Source of the DNA: Bryopsis sp. KO-2023
Taxonomy: Eukaryota > Chlorophyta > Ulvophyceae > Bryopsidales > Bryopsidaceae
Length of the DNA stretch: 64,000 nucleotides
Assembly (NCBI GenBank): GCA_030272585.1
Contig: BSYQ01000009.1
Coordinates: 2,108,001 to 2,172,000, forward strand
Direction of reading: 5' to 3'
How positions within the stretch are numbered: the stretch's first letter is position 1; each line of letters begins with the position of its first letter. The notes under the pieces were generated by a model that was not told the DNA's origin, ran no database searches, and saw only the letters and a list, made by a program, of their open reading frames with translations. This document shows positions 24,240-35,042 of this stretch, one piece after another. The position numbers and the translations under genes are program-made.

Positions 24240-27200
24240 ATGGTCGTGGGACGAGTGCAGTTCGGAGGCGCAGGCGTGCGCAGTCGCGTGTTGAGCGCGA
24301 GAGCGGGTCCGATGCACAGGCTGCTCGGAAAGCAGCTGAGGAACGGCTGCCCACACGTTGGGGGTCATCGCTTCGTGCGAAGGTGCTCCTCTGAGCCGAT
24401 TTCTGAGGAGGCCGAGCAAGGCGTGATCGAAATCCTGCAGGAGGATGATGGCGTCGTGGCTGGGAATGGCTCCCCGGTCGTTATGGAAATGGAGATGGAA
24501 GAGCCCCAGGATACCGGCTGCGATTTGGAGGTCGATGCTGTTTTGCAGAAAGAGCTGAAAGAAAACGGTGTGCACAACTCTGTGACGTCCCAGGACGAAA
24601 AAGAAAACGAAAGGATTCAGACCGACTACTTTTCGGTGCGAAAAGTGATGCCCAGGGTGCGTGCGCTTCCTCGAACCCGCAGAGAATAGTCGTCGACGAC
24701 CTCGCCCCTGGCCCGCCTAGGGAAACAGAATCTCATCTTGAACAAGGATATCCCTGTCTCCGGCAGAGATTCAACGAAATTCTCGTTTCAACGCCGCCAG
24801 TATCCCAACACAACATGTCCCATCATTTGCAAGCATGCAGTCATTCTCTGAAAATGAATTCATTCACTGCCCCCCTCCCCCATTCTTGAAAATGACATGC
24901 ATCTTTGTTGTGCATGTATATTTCTTGGGTTATTTTTTTCTTTAGGGTTGGATATGTGGATGAAACAGGGGTCAGAAGCACCCGGAGAACTCGTATCATT
25001 TGCACCATCGGCCCTGCCACAGAGGCCCCCGAAATGCTGGAGAAACTGGCTCGCAACGGGATGAATGTCGCTCGTTTGAACATGTGTCATGCCACCCCGG
25101 ACTGGCACAGAACTGTGATTAAGAGGATTCGAAAGATGAACCAAGAAAAAGGGTGAGAAAGAGCAATAAATGATTACCCATGAAGAAGGCGCCCTAAGGC
25201 TTCTATTGGGGATAAAGATGTTGATATCTTTTTTCCACATGCACATGCAAACTAGTGGTGAAGAAACGTCCCAACAAGAAAAGGACTGGTAGAAGCTCTG
25301 GTTGGAATTTTCGTTTCTTAAATGGATTATGGTGCTGCAGTTACTCTGTGGCGGTGATGCTGGATACTGAAGGCAGCGAAGTCCATATTTCATCCCTCCA
25401 CAATCCCAGGAGGGTTGAAGTGAGTGTGTGGCTAATATTAACTTGTTCCGACCCTGACTAATCAATGTCAATTCAATCTTCAACAAAGAGCAAACCCCCC
25501 CCCAAAAAAAAATAAAATAAAAAAATAAAAAATATATATATTTATATATTTTTAAATAAGAATAATACTTGAGGAATAAACAAGCAGACAGAGAATGTTG
25601 TTTTTCCCTCCACAACCTCCCTGACTTTTTTTTGTGATGCATTGGCGTGCATTAATTTGAGTGCAAGGTTGTTTGACTGTGCGTTTCACAGGTGGCCGAT
25701 GAAGTAACCTTCACTGTCCGTAATCCACCCTACTCCGATCGGGTGTTCGGGGTCAGCTATGATGCATTCATTTACGATATCGAGGTAAAGACAAAAATAA
25801 CAAAAAACTAAGCTGCACCATGTGACAGTGAAACATAGCTTCCATGATGATGTTTGCACTTTTTCCACCAAAACAAAAATAGCTGTCAAAGATAGAGTTG
25901 GGCGTATCTCATTGTACTATCATTCATTTAATAAATTGCCAGCTGGCGAACCTTGGTGAGGTAGTCCGGGAAACCGGGGTTGAATCTTTGAATAATTGTC
26001 TTTTTCGTATTTTTTGAAGGTTGGTGATCAAGTGATTGTGGATGGTGGGATGGTGCTGTTGGAAGTTATCGACAAGGCAGGCCCAGACGTTCACTGCAGA
26101 TGCATCGACCCGGGTTTGATTCTGTCCAGAGCTAACTTGACGTTCAAGCGAACCGGTCACCTCATTCGTGGTCAAAATGCAAACCTCTCCGTTGTCACTG
26201 CCAAGGTAACTAAACTAACCGATGGCTAAAAAATAGCGCATATAATATATTGCATCGGAGCAATCCGAAACCCCTTTCGAAGCTCTTCCACGATTCGTGA
26301 TTTGGGCTGATGGCTAATACCTCTCTGGTTTTAACATCTCGTTAAAAGTCGCCAGGGACACTCCCATGTCTGACTAAACTAAACCCTAAACCAACCCTCC
26401 CCATGTCGCACATAGGAACCGTCCCTGGCGACTTTTAACGGCTTTCGTGGCTTTTAACGGCTTTCCACAAAAGCAAACCATGCTGTCCAGATGTCATAAT
26501 GGGCTAACTCTGTTGTTTGACTTTCAGGATTGGCAAGACATCGATTTCGCTATCGAAAACATGGTGGACTTCATCGCAATCTCATTCGTCAAGTCCGCTG
26601 AAGTGATCGAGAATCTGTCGCACTACATCAAGAGGCAAAACGGAGGCGATCACATGGAGGTAAATTTTGCTTGCTTTTGCTCTGCTCCACTATTTTTTGT
26701 AAGGGGAAGTCCCCCAAACCCCCCCAGGATTTCCCAGCTGATTTGGCTGTTATGTGATCCTCTATGGATGCTGTGCAACACAGATCATTGCCAAGATCGA
26801 AAGCGTAGACTCGCTGCCAAACCTCGACTCTATTGCAAGGGCTTCTGATGGGTTGATGGTGGCCAGAGGAGATCTGGGTAAGACTCTTTTCGGCAATGGA
26901 AGTCGAACCTGTGGCAATACTGGTCGTGTGGCTTTCGAAAATATGTGATTTGCGCATATAAATTGAATATATATATTTTTTCAGGTGCTCAAATTGCTTT
27001 GGATGAGGTGCCTTCTGTGCAGAAGGAGATTGTGATTAAGGGTCGAGAGCTGGGAAAGCCAGTCATTGTAGCTTCGCACCTCCTTCAATCCATGATCGAT
27101 AACCCCATCCCAACCAGAGCAGAGGTACCCATCCCTACCCACATGAATTTTTTTATCGTTTGAATCCAATCCCTTTCTTGATCAGTGTCTTTTCGCATAT

Positions 27201-28757
27201 ATCTCCAATTTCCTGGAGGCGCGGAATGATGAAATTGGGCAGCCTTTTTGTAAGGTGGTTTGGATGGATGTCTTGCTTTACTCAGGTTGCTGATGTGGCT
27301 GATGTGGTGAGGCAAAGGGCGGATGGCCTTATGTTGTGCAGTGAATCGGCCGCCGGAAATTACCCTGACAAATCCCTGGATGTTCTTCGATCGGTTTCAA
27401 CCCAGGTGGAGGAGTGGTGCAGGTGATCGATAGTTTCGCCTCTGCAGTATTTTTGGAACGAAATTTCACACGACCTTATTTTTTTATTTTTTTTTTGGGG
27501 GGGGCTAATATCATGTACCTGTGGAGGTTTTTTCAATAATGTGATTGCTGTGCTTCTAGGCAAGAGCAAAATTTTGGTGGAATTAAGTTGCCATCGATCG
27601 CGAAATCAGATGATGGGATGGTCAGTGAGGAGCTCTGTGCATCGGCAGCCATGATGGCAAATAATCTTGGGGTAATGCCTACAGTTCTTCTCGAGGCTCA
27701 TCTTGGTGCCAGGATTTTTGCTCCGTTTGTTTCCCTGTTTGTTTGTTCCCCTTGTATCAATGACGTACTGCATTTGTGAATTTTTTCCCCCCATTTTTGT
27801 TGCGGGGAGGGGAGGGGGTGGATTCTGAATGGTATATTCTCATATGCGCCTCTTGGGTGCCACTGAGCCCTAAACGGCATTGAAGCTTTTTGAGTTGCTT
27901 CAGTTGTAATGTTGTTTTGTTTTGGGGGGTATTTTCCAGGCAAGCGCAATATTCGTTTTCACAAGGCGTGGGTTCATGGCGAATTTTCTCTCAAGACTCC
28001 GACCAGAGTGCCCAATCTTTGCATTTACCGGTGAGCTCCCCCAACCCCCTCCCGGAAACATTGTGCATCTTAAAATCTTTGTTGTGGAGCAGAAGTGCTG
28101 GAAAGCTGATGATAATTGAATGGTTGTGGGGTTCTGATTGATGTTTAACTGTGTGGATCAGATCGACAGTCCGTTCGGCGCAGAATGAACTTGAGATGGG
28201 GAGTGATGCCTTTCCGAATGAGTTTCGATGGCTCCCCAGAAGACAACATCACTCGAACCTTCAGGTCAGACATGGTGACATCACTTTTTTTTATCTTTTG
28301 GAAAAAACAGAAGAGAGAAAAAAACCCAGAAAAAAGTGGCAATAACTGCTACAAATGGCCTGTGTTAGGATGTCATTTCTTTTTTCCTCTTCAGTCGTCC
28401 CGAATATGTTTTCCTTTTTTTCTCCAATTTGATCGCTCCAGGTGAAGGTTGCATTGAGTGTCATTGTTGCATGGGTTTCCTTACATGTATGTATGCACCC
28501 CCACCCCCCACTTCTCGCCTTCAATGCATGAAATTGAAAGTAGCTTTATTTTTTGGCCACGATGGTTTGGAGATCGACTCTGTTTTCTTTTCTTTTTTTC
28601 TTAAATTGATGTGTCATGTTGTTTTTCCTACCTGAAAACCAGGTTTTTGAAGGTCCGGAAGCTGGTGGATAGCGGAGACCTTGTTGTAGTGGTGAGCGAC
28701 ATTCGCCCAGAACCGAGCGAAGTCGTCCGCTCCATCCAAGTCAGACACGTGCTTTGA
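24240..28757 (+). CDS. Pyruvate kinase, plant plastid-type, with N-terminal extension
   Basis: Converts phosphoenolpyruvate and ADP to pyruvate and ATP. Core exons: 24946-25152, 25341-25419, 25692-25784, 26020-26205, 26528-26659, 26784-26877, 26985-27124, 27286-27422, 27560-27671, 27940-28030, 28162-28264, 28643-28757; all phases agree (about 496 residues). Key blocks: [83 protein letters not shown] and the C-terminal [10 protein letters not shown] and GDLVVVVSD blocks match plastid-type enzymes of plants. The extension (24240 to about 24689) starts with some 50 residues holding nine Arg and no acidic residue, which resembles a mitochondrial or plastid transit peptide, then becomes acidic. 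Its last usable donor is phase 0 while the first core exon needs phase 2, so a small exon or a border is missing from my model. Confidence 0.85.
26340..26475. repeat. 20-bp perfect inverted repeat with adjacent direct repeat, in a pyruvate kinase intron
   Basis: CGTTAAAAGTCGCCAGGGAC at 26340-26359 is exactly reverse-complementary to 26421-26440, giving a 101-bp element. The loop contains CTAAACCCTAAACC, two units of a plant-type telomere repeat. Right after it, CTTTTAACGGCTTTC occurs twice in tandem. This could be a small MITE-like element or a stem-loop; clear target-site duplications are not seen. Confidence 0.75.
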
Positions 28758-29897
28758 GAGTCGGAGACTCTCGTTGTCTGTATGGATCCTTAGAAAGCAT
28801 TTTAAGGGGCAAGAGAAAATCAAAAAAAAAAAAAAAAAGAATTTGAGAGCCGGCAAGAATGTGCACTTGGAGGATATTCACAAGTGTTTTTGTTGTTATA
28901 TTCTTGCATTTTTGGTGTAAGGTGCAGCTTTTGTTTTTTGTTGTCTTTTTTTTCTTGATGTTTTTTTGAGAAAATGGACGAGGCAGTGCTGCTGTGTTGG
29001 ATTGCGTGTTTTTGACCACGCATCATTGAGATCGATAATGAATGACGGTGTTGGTTTGGTGAGAGAAGACAGGAAAAAGAAAAACAAAACTCCGAGTTGG
29101 GGTTTTTCTTTGGTTTTTCTTGGGGTTTTTTTTTATGTCGAAAATGTGGGGTCCATCGAAGAGAAGAAAAAAAAGAAAGAAAATATATATGAAAAAGCAT
29201 ATCATGGGCGTTTTTTTTATGGGGGGGGAGGGTGGGAGAGGATCTACGAAGAAAAAAAATCTGCACATCATATTCTGGACTATTGGGGGTAAAAAGAAAA
29301 AGAAAAAGTTGCTTTTGCTCGATAGAATGTGTTGGGATTTTTTTTTTCGACATTTCGCATGTTTATGTCCTGATTTTTTTGTTGTACGGGTTTTTCATGG
29401 AATTTATGCCGAGGTCATACGTGAGGTTTTCTTTCGAAACTTATCTGGCATTTTTTGCTCTATTCTGTTTGTTTTACAGTTCGATTTTTCCGTTTTGTAT
29501 CCGTTTTCCTTTTTTTTTTCCTAGGCATCACATTTTTTTCCCCTCGTTCTCAATCTTATGCCGATCCTTCAGGATTTGACGGATCAACTGGTGTTTGTTT
29601 TGATTTTGCTGCTTCACGGCGAGTCACCGAAGGTGTTTATGTTGGGAGGAAATAGCGGTCTTTTTTACAGGGATTCAGGGCACCCTTTTTTTTCTTCTTC
29701 TTTTTTTTTTAAACCATTTCCACATTCGGAAAACTATCTTGAGAAGAATTTGTTTGCTGCTGCTGATGGTGGTGGGAGGTGCTGTTGGAAGTCGTAGAAT
29801 CATATTTTGGTGATAGGCAGCCGTGGTGGACTTTCGTTTTTGGGCTACCTGTGTTGGGAGAGTGAGAATGATGGCTGTGGTGGTTCTGTCCCCACAG

Positions 29898-29934
<37 letters not shown>

Positions 29935-30432
29935 ATCTTTTGCTGTCCCTCCTGACGACCTGTTAAAAAAAAAAGGGACCCCGGACTAATGCAATATTCC
30001 CCTTTTTATTCTTGGCTTTCGATCGATGTTCAGGTAGATATGTGCAAATTAATGCAATCATTCCAATGATTACAATTGATCTGCAAGTTGTGAAAACATC
30101 TTGGAAGAAGAAAAATATCAACCTGTGGTGTAAACATACAACCACAAGAAACAACGTTGAAATATCCTGACAAACCAACCAACCAACAAACAAACAAACA
30201 AAGGAGAAAGGGCGACTGGATATTTTCAGAAAAGAAGGAAATAGATTTGATTAATCCAATTTTTTCCCGTTCATTGTGTTCCAGTCAGACAAGCCGCAAT
30301 AGCACTTGAGTACCAACGGAAAGGTATTCCTTTGCCAGTTTACCGTGCGTTGAGAGTGCGTTTTTTGTTTTCGAGTGCGACTTTCTTGAGTGCGGATAGG
30401 TTTGCGTTTGTGCCTACCTTATCGAAGGAGGA
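28758..30432. other. Intergenic, T/G-rich on +, with poly(A) tract
   Basis: About 1.7 kb with long T runs on + and no credible gene. A run of about 36 A lies at 29897-29932. Open frames here translate to Phe- and Lys-rich strings from simple sequence. Confidence 0.6.
29897..29932 (+). repeat. Poly(A) tract
   Basis: About 36 consecutive A following CCCCACAG. It may be simple sequence or the end of a retroposed copy; no matching gene copy is recognised upstream. Confidence 0.9.
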
Positions 30433-33400
30433 ATGGAGCATTGGCGATCCTTCGTTCGCGCGATGCTGTGTTTGTGCGTCGTGGCGTGGGGCGGATGGTT
30501 CGTCGAAGTCGAGGTGATGATCCCGTCTTTGTTTTTAAGGCTAGAACCAACAGATCTGCTATGTTTGTTGATCCCGTTATTGCTCGTCCACTCGCAGTGT
30601 TTGTCGAGAAATAGCAGATCATAACAGAATTGTGATTTATGAAACCTTGAGAAGTATTGGTAGAGTACGAGTCGACGTTTCGTCTCGGTTTTCTGAAAGC
30701 TACGGTTATTCGACAACTGCCATATCACCTTGGAGTCCAGGGGAGGGGGGTGGTCAGCTGCATAGACATGGCAAAGGACTGCCCCCAAAATATATATATA
30801 TATCTGAAAGCATAACCCAACTGTTACTGTGCAGGCATTTTTTAACTTCCCAAATAACCTTACACTTGAAGCACTGAAAATTTTCCCAGTAAAACCTTAC
30901 AAAAGGAAGAAGAGAGGTGGCCCTCTTGACTTAAATCACCCCAACCAACAGTTAAAAATTAACTTTGAAGTGCAGGACTCTTTTAAGATTCGAGCACGTC
31001 CATGTCAGACATAAGTATAAGTATAAGTATTGCCTGAAAAATGAATATATATTTTGAATGGCCTTGGTCGGGCAGCTGCAGCACACCCTAACAACTGATT
31101 GCGATATTTGCTGATGTTTTTGACAATCAAATTTTGACCACCAGCAACAGCCAGAGTATAAGTGTAAAAAGATTTATAAAAAAAAGAACAGCCAGAACTG
31201 AACAGCACCAAGGCCCCTTTTTTTTTGACTGCTGTCACCGTCTATTGACCAGCAACTTGAGATAACACACTAAAATATGGAATGTAAATATGTTTTTGAA
31301 TGAGTATAATTCAATTTTGGCAGTGGTCACTTGAAAATTTGATTCAGGCGCCTGCCAGCCTGCTTTGACTGAAATACAGTCAATTTCCCCTTTCCACGCA
31401 TAGAAAAAAGAAAAAAGAAAAGACGAAAGAAAAGGAACGGGGTGTCTTATTGTCAACAATACCACCTGTTATTTTTTCCCTTTTTTTCGAGCATCATTTC
31501 TTATAAAACAGCAGGAAAATATATAAATATTGACGCAAAAGAGTCTGAACTGCACCTGACGTTTCACTCTGTGTGTGTGTTTTATTCTACCACTAGTGGG
31601 GCGATGTGTGGCAGTGGTGCTACCTCGCTTTGACCCAGTTTTTGCTGGTCATTGCGTGTGGGGTCATCTTGTGCCTCCACTACGATTTGGTGGAGAAGAA
31701 AAAGGAGCTTGCGGCCGAGCGTGAAGAGAACCAAAGCATCACCGGTGAAAAAAACGGGTTGCTTGAAAGGGTAAAACAAATTCAACAAGATTTCAAGGTA
31801 AGAGAGTTTTATCGAGGTTTTTTTTTTTTTTTTAATTACTATTTTCAACTTTTTATTGACTTTTTGTGGAAATGTAGGGCTTGCAAAAAAAACTGGAAGG
31901 CAGCCAAGAAAAATGTTCGATGCTCAAGCAATTGGCGGATGTGTATTGGAGCGATGTCGAGGCGAGTATTTATTCATTGATAAAAAGACTTGGTTCATTT
32001 TTTGAAGAGTTTTCTGAATGTGTTGCGTAAAACCCGTGCTCAGTTTCTTGAAAAAAAACTGTTTGAATCTTTGATTGATTTTCTGGATGGAGTTTAATTT
32101 TCATTTCTTTTCGATCGCTGGCCAGCTCCGGCCCGTTTGTGTCGGCTATCATGTTTCTTTCATCTTGGATGTGTCAACGTTATTGACAAAATTTTAATAA
32201 AATAAAATTCTAATATTAGTACCAAATGCTGTTGAATGTGCCGTGAAAGCCTTGGTGTTTATTTTCCTCAGAAATATCAAAACAGATGTGGCGACCTCAA
32301 GAAAGCCAACGATGAAAAGGACGAGAAGATCAAAGAGCTGTCGACCAAATTGGCTGAGTCTGAGGTCAGTTTGCATTTCCAATCATCAATTCGACCGCTG
32401 CTCATTGTTTTTCAAACTTCGTCTCTGAAAATTCTGCCTGTTTTGCTCATTGCTGTTCATCCTTGTTTCACTCCTTGCTCGGAATCTGACAACTGCCATG
32501 CCTTTGTATCTTTTTTTGTTTCGAAAAAGGAACGGCAGCTGGAGCAAGACAAGTTGATCGGCGAACTGAAGGAGGACCTGGAAAAAACCAAGAAGGAATC
32601 AGAGGTATGATCTCCAGTCAAAACAATGATAAACATACAGAAACATCCCCACTCAGCGATTTGCATAGGCCAAAAATGGGGAACTTCAGTGTATTCGACA
32701 CCTTACCAACCATTAACAGAGCATTTTCTAGATATCCATTGAACAATGATGATGCCGCCCCCATTATGAATCTAGCCTCAATAAATAACAATAAATAGCA
32801 ACAGTGAATTGAGATGTTAACATCGCAACGTTGCGACTCCACAGAGTCGATAATATCGACTAAATTGGGGGATGAATACCTTGGCCTGTGCACTGGTGCT
32901 TGGTTCGCTGAAAATATTTTCAAAAAATTGTTTCCTGTGCATTGGCTGGTCGATGTGGTGTTGTGAAGTCTATGCAGAACATATATGCAACCATCCAAAC
33001 TGATTTCCTTGGTTATTTTTCCAGACATGGCAAAAGAAAGCCGGGCGCTTCATGAAGGAGAAGCTGGAAATTGTGCTGGTTGCTTGGAAGCAAGAGAAGG
33101 AAGCTGTGGTATGTGCATCCTCAACAGTCGAGATGTCCACCGGCTTGCTGCTTGTTTTTGGTGCATTTCTGCTTGGTATTCCTACTTCTTGTTCTGTAAT
33201 GATGCTAAACGACAATTTCGGCTGTTGCAGTGGTGGTGTGGCAAAGCTGAACAGATCAAATCCACTTTGGAGAAGGTCATTGAAGAGTGCTACCAAAAGA
33301 TCAGCAAACTGGAAGCAGCCCTCACTGCCAGTCAGGACCATTCGAGAAAACTTGAGGACAATGCCCAGAAAGAGAAGATCAAGCTCGATGAGTCTGACAG

Positions 33401-34144
33401 ATCGGCAAAAAGCCTGTGGATGTCGCTGGAGAAAGAAAGGAACAGGGTCAAAGCTTTGATTGAACAACTGAAATCGAGCGCTGCAGCACAATCATCATGG
33501 CCACGAATTGAAGATGGAGTGAAGCGCCAAAAATCGGTGAGCATTCGATCACCTTCACATTGCTTGGACCAAATCATGTTCTTGTGGAAATAGGTTCTGG
33601 TGCTGTGTTTGTTTGTGAGGATTCATTGGTCGACTAATTGTGCTGAACATTTTTGAACTTTTTTGATGAGAAAGATCTAAATGATAAACTGGAAATCCTT
33701 GGAGAATGCTTCAAAGTGCTCTTTCTGAGTTCATGCAGGAAAAAAGAAGTGGAGCCATTGCTGTGACTGGAAAGGAGGCTCGAGATGGAAAGGCGAAGAT
33801 CAAAACTGCCATCAAGGAGGTCAAATCTGAAAACGCGGAGGGCTATGAAGTGGTAATGGGTTGATCCAGCTTGCATGTTGTAGACCTGTTGCAATTGAAT
33901 CAAATTTGAAAAAAAAAATAAAAAAATCATTTTTTTTTCTCCCTTAATGTAACTGGTGGCACACTTGTTTAAAAAAGCATAGCGAGTGAAGTAAAACAAC
34001 TACAGGTGGTTCAACATTGATTGGTTTTGAAATTCGCACTTGCAGGTCGACAAGAGGATCAAAATCGATGAAACGAGAGTGTTCAATGAGCTGCAGATTC
34101 CAAACAAGGGAGCTGATGCTGGTGGATCCAGCGGGGTGAATTAA
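30433..34144 (+). CDS. Membrane-anchored coiled-coil protein TMCC-B (paralogue of TMCC-A)
   Basis: No named family recognised. Nine exons, all introns phase 0: 30433-30513, 31597-31797, 31878-31961, 32272-32364, 32530-32604, 33025-33108, 33231-33536, 33739-33852, 34046-34144; 378 residues. Exon 1 gives a short hydrophobic leader (AMLCLCVVAWGGWFV). Exon 2 gives a membrane span (LTQFLLVIACGVILCLHY) aligned with that of TMCC-A, sharing ACG followed by small hydrophobic residues and L-H/L-Y. The rest is charged coiled coil with a short tail rich in G, S and D. Intron 3 again begins with GC (GAG|GCGAGT), at the same place as in TMCC-A. Exon 7 is 102 codons against 223 in TMCC-A, which explains most of the size difference. 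Likely an old duplicate with a conserved intron plan. Confidence 0.78.
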
Positions 34145-34456
34145 GGTCAGTAGTGTCATCCCTTCGTTCACTAATATTTTTCCAGCGATAAATATTTAAA
34201 TGTTTTTAAGTGCATGCTAAAACCTTGCTGCAGAACGTTTTTGTTATTGTACCTATTATTGCCAGGTGTTTGTCTGAAAAAGTGAATAGTGATGTTCCAG
34301 CGACAGCGTTGCTGAAAAAAATCACAGTTGTTAATCGAAAATTACATTTAGAAATAAAATGACAAAAATGAAATGAATTTCTAACTATAATTTTCGATTA
34401 ACACCTGATTCATTTTCTGGGATGGGGTTTTCAAAATTCATACGTGCTCTTGTTTC

Positions 34457-34805
34457 TTGAAAGATGGTGGGATTGTACAGGGAAAAAAAAAGAAGCGAGT
34501 CTTCGAAAACCATGGAAAGGAGAACAGAGAACAAGAGGCAAAAAAAGGAAAGCGAGAACATACCCCACGAAAGCAAATTGTCACCGCTGTGGGAAGAGCC
34601 TTGAGCAAACGGGCTGATGGAAAAAGAGGAGGAAAAAAAAAAACAGTTCGAAAAGCCCCACCGGTCAAATCGTGGGAAGAGTCTAGTGATAGGCTAAAAA
34701 AATGATGAAAAAAAAACAGTTAAAAAAGCCCCATTGATCAAATCGTGGGAAGAGTCTATCGGTAGACTGAAAAAAAAGATGGTGAAAAAAAATGTTAGCC
34801 TTGCT
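34457..34805 (+). pseudogene. Lys-rich open frame with tandem coding repeat, probably broken
   Basis: An 82-codon frame (34457-34705) encodes a very basic stretch ending KAPPVKSWEESSDRLKK. The following 75 bp repeat that end in a different frame as KAPLIKSWEESIGRLKK. A stop at the end of unit one and a frame change separate the two units. This looks like the tail of a nuclear, basic protein gene that has decayed, or an exon of an unmodelled gene. There is no upstream exon that I can connect. Confidence 0.35.
34634..34783 (+). repeat. Tandem duplication, about 75 bp unit
   Basis: Units 34634-34706 and 34709-34783 share AAATCGTGGGAAGAGTCTA and the flanking Lys-codon runs. They are roughly 85 percent alike by eye. 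Confidence 0.75.
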
Positions 34806-34887
34806 TAGGGATTTGTTGAAGAGTGTCGCAAAGAATTCAAGGATGTGTGAAAAAGGTTCTTTTTGGCCTTGGAAAATAGATTCACAG

Positions 34888-35042
34888 CTATGCGATGTTG
34901 ATGCTCAGACTCAGATTCTTTTGGGGGAAAGTGTGTAAAATTTGATGATAGGAATGTTCTGAATAAACTTGCCAAGTGAGTGCGTCTGTGGATTCTGTGG
35001 TGAAGGATGCCCTTGCCACAGAAATATGCTATTGGCTGGTAT
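34888..35042 (+). repeat. Dispersed repeat copy 2 (diverged)
   Basis: Partner of 2400-2535. This copy reads CGFCGEGCPCHRNMLLAG in one frame, with a Cys pattern that could be a zinc-binding remnant. About 55 bp here are absent from copy 1. Confidence 0.4.

Noticed and set aside
24039-24575. A 178-codon open frame on -
   Set aside because: It is antisense to the pyruvate kinase leader exon and has His/Ser/Cys-rich composition typical of a shadow frame.
28820-29580. Several hydrophobic or Lys-rich frames on both strands
   Set aside because: They are produced by T and A runs in an intergenic region; no start context or domain.
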